Source: Dugong dugon (Eukaryota > Chordata > Mammalia > Sirenia > Dugongidae). From it: 64,000 nt of DNA. The DNA lies in contig CM057469.1 in NCBI GenBank assembly GCA_030035585.1, positions 113,438,650-113,502,649 of the forward strand, in the 5' to 3' direction. The notes under the pieces were generated by a model. That model was not told the DNA's origin and did no database searches. It saw only the letters and a program-made list of their open reading frames with translations. The translations under genes and the position numbers were made by a program. Shown here in pieces: positions 60,179-64,000 of this stretch. Position 1 is the stretch's first letter. Each line of letters opens with the position of its first letter.

Positions 60179-60390
60179 TGACAGGGGACCTCCACTCCAT
60201 CTCTCTCCTTGCACTTTGTTTTCTGTCAGTTTCTTATTCCATTCAGTGCTTGGTTGAGTTCTTTACCCTTCATTTGATGTTTAGGGTTCCAGGACTAACA
60301 TTTGTCTCTGTTTTATTTAGTTTTTCATGTCTTTGCTGTGGAAGGATGGTGTGGTGCTTCTGTTTATAGCGTCGTGTTGGCTCCACCTCC

Positions 60391-61839
60391 AGTGTGAGAG
60401 TTTGGCTACATTACTATGTCTCAATAATAGATGAGGCTTTTATCAAAACAATGAAATTTAAGCATCAATTATAGTTTTTAAAGTTAAAATTTTGGTAACC
60501 TATCCTATGGACTTGAACTAATTTTCAATGATCTGTCAAATATGGTGCCATCTCATCCAGTCCTATGCTATAAGGTTGTGCTAATAACAGTTTATCTAAT
60601 TGTAAAGCCAGTGCTCAAAGGGGAAACAGTTTTTCCTGGCTCCTTACACAGAGATAAAATGGCTCTAGGAATGAAAGAACAATAGATCAAATGTGAAACG
60701 ACACATCTAAAACTAAGAGGAAAAGAACGGAAAAGAAGATAGCCAGATACAGACTTTTAAGGAAAAAGAAGCTTATACTGGAGAAAGATTAAGAAAAAGA
60801 AATGGAGAAAGGATTTTGCTATATAAATACTTCCAGAGCTTAGACAAATGTGAAGTGAAGCCATTTCAGTACATGCTTTCTTATTATTGTCATCCAATCC
60901 TGAAAGATAATTTTAAAATAACGTGCACACAACAACACGTATTTATATATAACTAATAGAAAAATATTCCAAGAAATGTACATAGGCATATCCCAAAAAT
61001 AAATGTGTGCAACCTATACAGAGAATAAGAATATTTTATAGGTTTCAATAAATTGAAAGTACTGTTTAATCATACTGTTGAATAGAAAGATTGAATTATA
61101 CACATATGAAAATGATTCTCACATGGGTTGAGATTTCATTCAGTTCAAGCCAAAATCCTAATGATGCATTTTGTGGTAAAATTTTATGAAATAATTATAA
61201 AATCCTTCCAAATTCAATTAAAAAAAAGATAACTCTTTTCCAAATAATTTTATGTAATTTATTTCATGAAAAATATCTATGTTTGAATTTGAAAAAATGG
61301 AAGATTCTTACATCAAAATAAATTCCAAAATGACTAAAAAATCTGTTAAAAAAAACATGAAACCAAAAATATAGGTAGACTGTAGATACCAATATAGCAT
61401 TTAACCTGGAGAAGACCTTTCTATACTTGACACCAAAGGTAAAAATCATAAAAGAAAATATTGATAAATTCAGTTTCCATTTTCAAAAACACAAAACTAA
61501 ATGACAAATACTTAGAAAATTATCTATTCGGTTCAAAATTTACCTTTATTTGTTTTTGTAGAGCTCATAAAGATTATTGAAAAATATTAATACAATTTGG
61601 AAAGGTACAAGGAAAAAAAAAAAAATGACTCCCAAGCATTCCCACACAGATTATTACATAGCTAGCATCTTGGTGAATTTTTATCCAAACATTGTCTCTG
61701 CAGTGACACATAAAAATTCAAAAATATAATTTTACTTTTTACATTCATTGTTTTTATCACCTGTTTTTCCTCAAACAGTATGTTCTGGAAATATTTTCAT
61801 GCCAAAAAATACAGGTTTATGGCATCATGCTAAATGACT
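60391..61839. other. Unique AT-rich non-coding DNA
   Basis: No gene or recognised repeat; an A-run of about 13 at 61613-61625. Confidence 0.5.
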
Positions 61840-62060
61840 ACACCATATTTTTACGCAAATAATGCACGCCTTCCATGTCTGTTTGCCATCGGCACCCTCC
61901 TCCCAAGGGATATTTTCATAAGCACTGCTATGCCAATTTTTTCTACATATTGCGGTGAAAAAATTAGCATAATGCCCTTACAAAAATATCTTGCTGGGGG
62001 AAGGGCATGGCTGGCAACCACACAGAGAAGGTGTGCACTATTTCCATAAAAATATGGTGT
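61840..62060. mobile_element. 221-bp palindromic MITE-like element
   Basis: The sequence folds on itself almost entirely. The left end ACACCATATTTTTACGCAAA pairs with the right end, whose reverse complement is ACACCATATTTTTATGGAAA. Pairing continues for about 100 bp per arm at roughly 80% identity to a short centre near 61943-61958. Many differences are C/T or G/A, compatible with CpG decay of a once better palindrome. There is no transposase ORF and I cannot name the family. Target duplication is unclear. Confidence 0.8.
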
Positions 62061-64000
62061 CTTATTCCATTGTATGGCTATACTAAAATTCACTTAAAAA
62101 ATCATCCCCTTTTCCTCTATTAGTATTTCTATAATAATGCCTGTATCTATTTCTACCCTGCTACAGAGTGAGTGCCCTGACCTCAGAGTGTCTGCTATGT
62201 TTCCTGTGTAATCCGAGGGCTGGCATGGTGCCCAGCTCATGCTAAATTCTCTAAAATCAGCTGCTGGGTAAAAGATAAAGGTGAACTAGATACTTCAGGA
62301 TCCCTAAAATTTGAAAACAAAGTAAAGACTTGTACACAGCCTGTGTGGGCCAGTATTAGGATTTGAAACCCACATTTGTTAAGAACGTTAGTGGTAAACA
62401 TAATGAGTGATACTAAAATTATATGAACTGCTTCTCATTAAAACCATATGACCATGAACCTGATATCATTACACCATTGATTAAACTAACGGCCAAAGTT
62501 TTGTGAATTGCTTTCTATCATTAATACAGAGAAATTACATACTGGTTCTACAACTGGTTTCAACTATGCATATAAGGGAAGTTATAGACAAGGACTTCAT
62601 GTTTTTGGCAAAATCATTTCCTTTTTTAATTTCTCAGAAGGAAAACAGGTAAGAAGGAGAGAGTCTCATATTGGATTCCACTGGCTGAATCATGGAAATT
62701 TTTCTACAGAAATTTAGAGGCACAAAACATGCATGCACAAAGATTTTGTAAGAGAGTCACACAAAATAGAAAACAATTTAAAAAAATCTAGATGCACAAT
62801 GATACAGGAATGGTTACTCAGTCTGTGATCAATTAGAGATGTCTGCATGGACAGTGGAGAAAGAAATGGTAATGAGTTTGCCATCTCTAGAGCTGGTACT
62901 TTTCAAATTATCTGTAGTGTAGAGATTTTCTTCTTTTTTTTTTTCAATTTCCAAATCTATTGGAATCCATTCCAATCTTTTCATAAAATGTAATAAAAAT
63001 TTTTCAGCAATATCAAATTGCTAAATATTTTTTACTAAGCAAGTCCTGTGATTTTCTGTACTTACCTCTTTGTGGATCGATTACAAATAGTTTGCAAACC
63101 AGCACAACACGTGGCCCATATTTTGTGTAGCAGTTTTACACAGCTTTGGTAAACTGGCTCATTGATTCAAAATTGAAATGTCTTTTTAAAAAATTCTAAG
63201 CTCAAGTATCCCAAATGTATGACTAGGCTTATTTGGAGAATTGTTCAGCATGGTATGTTTTTATTAAAGTCGCTATTTGTAATACTGACTATACTACAGA
63301 ATGTACCAGTGACTTGCCTTTCACTGGTTTTGTGCCACAAATCAAAACCAGGAATTTAGTTGCTACTGTAGGTCTTGTACAGAAAATACTAAACTGATAT
63401 TTAGTACATTTTATAATATACTAACTACTCTGACATAGATAAAATATTTTGACTTTTATGTGTCAATTCCCCTTTATAAATAAAACTATCATTCAAGTCT
63501 ATTCTTGAGAAAATGTTTGCTAGGGTTTATGTACATCAGGAAACAAATAACTAAAATAATCCTGGCCAGGAATCTTTTCCAAAGCGCTAATTAACTTTAA
63601 GCACTTGAAGCCAGCAGAATTGCCCACCCTCACCCTAGACAGGGCAAATAGGCCTTATTTCCCTGTTATACACTCACAGGCTCTGTTAGTAGTTAAAGTC
63701 TGGCAGTAGAAACCCAGAGGTTGAGTTTTTAGTGCTGTTAGATTATCCCAGGGTAGCATCAATTTCTGGCAGTGATAACGCATGCAATAGCTTTCCGGCA
63801 GGACACAGCCACAGGGTTCCTGGCAGAGCGACTGAGCAAGGTTTTTGTAAGCAGATCCATATCATTTTTGACAGGACTAACATATGGCTTTGAATTTCTG
63901 GCCAAAGACTCCTTCATGGTTCCTATCAGAAGAGACCCTCTACACTCCCTGGCAACATTGCCACACGATGTAAAGGATTTAATTCCTGGAAGTATATTGC
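62061..64000. other. Mostly unique non-coding DNA
   Basis: Faint traces of antisense L2 (about 62165-62290) and of an L1ME 3' end (about 62735-62870) are possible. No RNA gene. An open frame without stop runs from about 63755 off the right edge; no domain is recognisable. Confidence 0.4.

Larger units (their letters stand above)
52298..60390 (-). mobile_element. Near-complete L1 LINE, about 8.1 kb, inactive
   Basis: In sense order it starts GGAGGTGGAGCCAACACGAC at 60390. A 5'UTR of about 1.8 kb follows, with tandem monomers, then ORF1 (about 58556 to 57600), an inter-ORF A-rich region, ORF2 (about 57118 to 53212) and a roughly 0.9-kb 3'UTR ending in a T-run on the plus strand at 52298-52305. 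ORF1 retains ELPDREFKLLIF. ORF2 keeps [14 protein letters not shown], but the YADD region near 55007-55025 is destroyed by changes in sequence and frame. Multiple stops make it non-autonomous. No convincing target duplication is visible. Confidence 0.95.

Overview
This window is non-coding mammalian DNA. The tRNA-derived SINE present about twenty times has the AfroSINE type of head and body. The RTE LINE copies end in the same 3' tail as those SINEs. The L1 elements share a distinctive 3'UTR. Together these point to an afrotherian, most likely an elephant or close paenungulate; this attribution rests on recognising the repeat families, not on a database search. I see no functional protein-coding gene and no RNA gene. 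Every open frame of note is a decayed retroelement ORF, a shadow of one, or unsupported.

Layout. 1-640: 3' part of a BCAS2 (SPF27) processed pseudogene, abutting an L1 ORF2 fragment (640-1562). 1.6-5.5 kb: mostly unique DNA with one AfroSINE, an old L1M fragment and a MIR. 5.5-10.4 kb: RTE pieces in both orientations, part of them inside a 474-bp inverted repeat (6773-7246 / 9794-10267) whose arms differ at three positions. 10.4-17.6 kb: L1 3'UTR, RTE, a solo LTR, SINEs, a palindromic DNA element and a 2.3-kb L1. 17.6-27.4 kb: L2, SINEs, microsatellites and unique DNA. 27.4-31.9 kb: an L1 split by a 537-bp solo LTR with a 5-bp target duplication and carrying an internal inverted block; a second partial LTR copy follows. 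31.9-43.1 kb: unique DNA with SINEs, MIR, L2 and MER5-like relics. 43.1-46.6 kb: older L1M with two SINEs. 46.6-52.3 kb: unique DNA, an RTE, a MIR and an L2. 52.3-60.4 kb: a near-complete, dead, antisense L1 of about 8.1 kb with a 168-bp-periodic 5'UTR. 60.4-64 kb: unique DNA with a 221-bp palindromic element.

Nothing here works together as a pathway. The content is a record of successive retrotransposition, with RTE and AfroSINE apparently sharing 3' machinery, L1 supplying processed pseudogenes, and LTR elements landing in L1. The least expected structures are the near-identical inverted repeat enclosing a rearranged RTE, the LTR inside a lineage-type L1, the monomeric L1 5'UTR and the two long hairpin elements.
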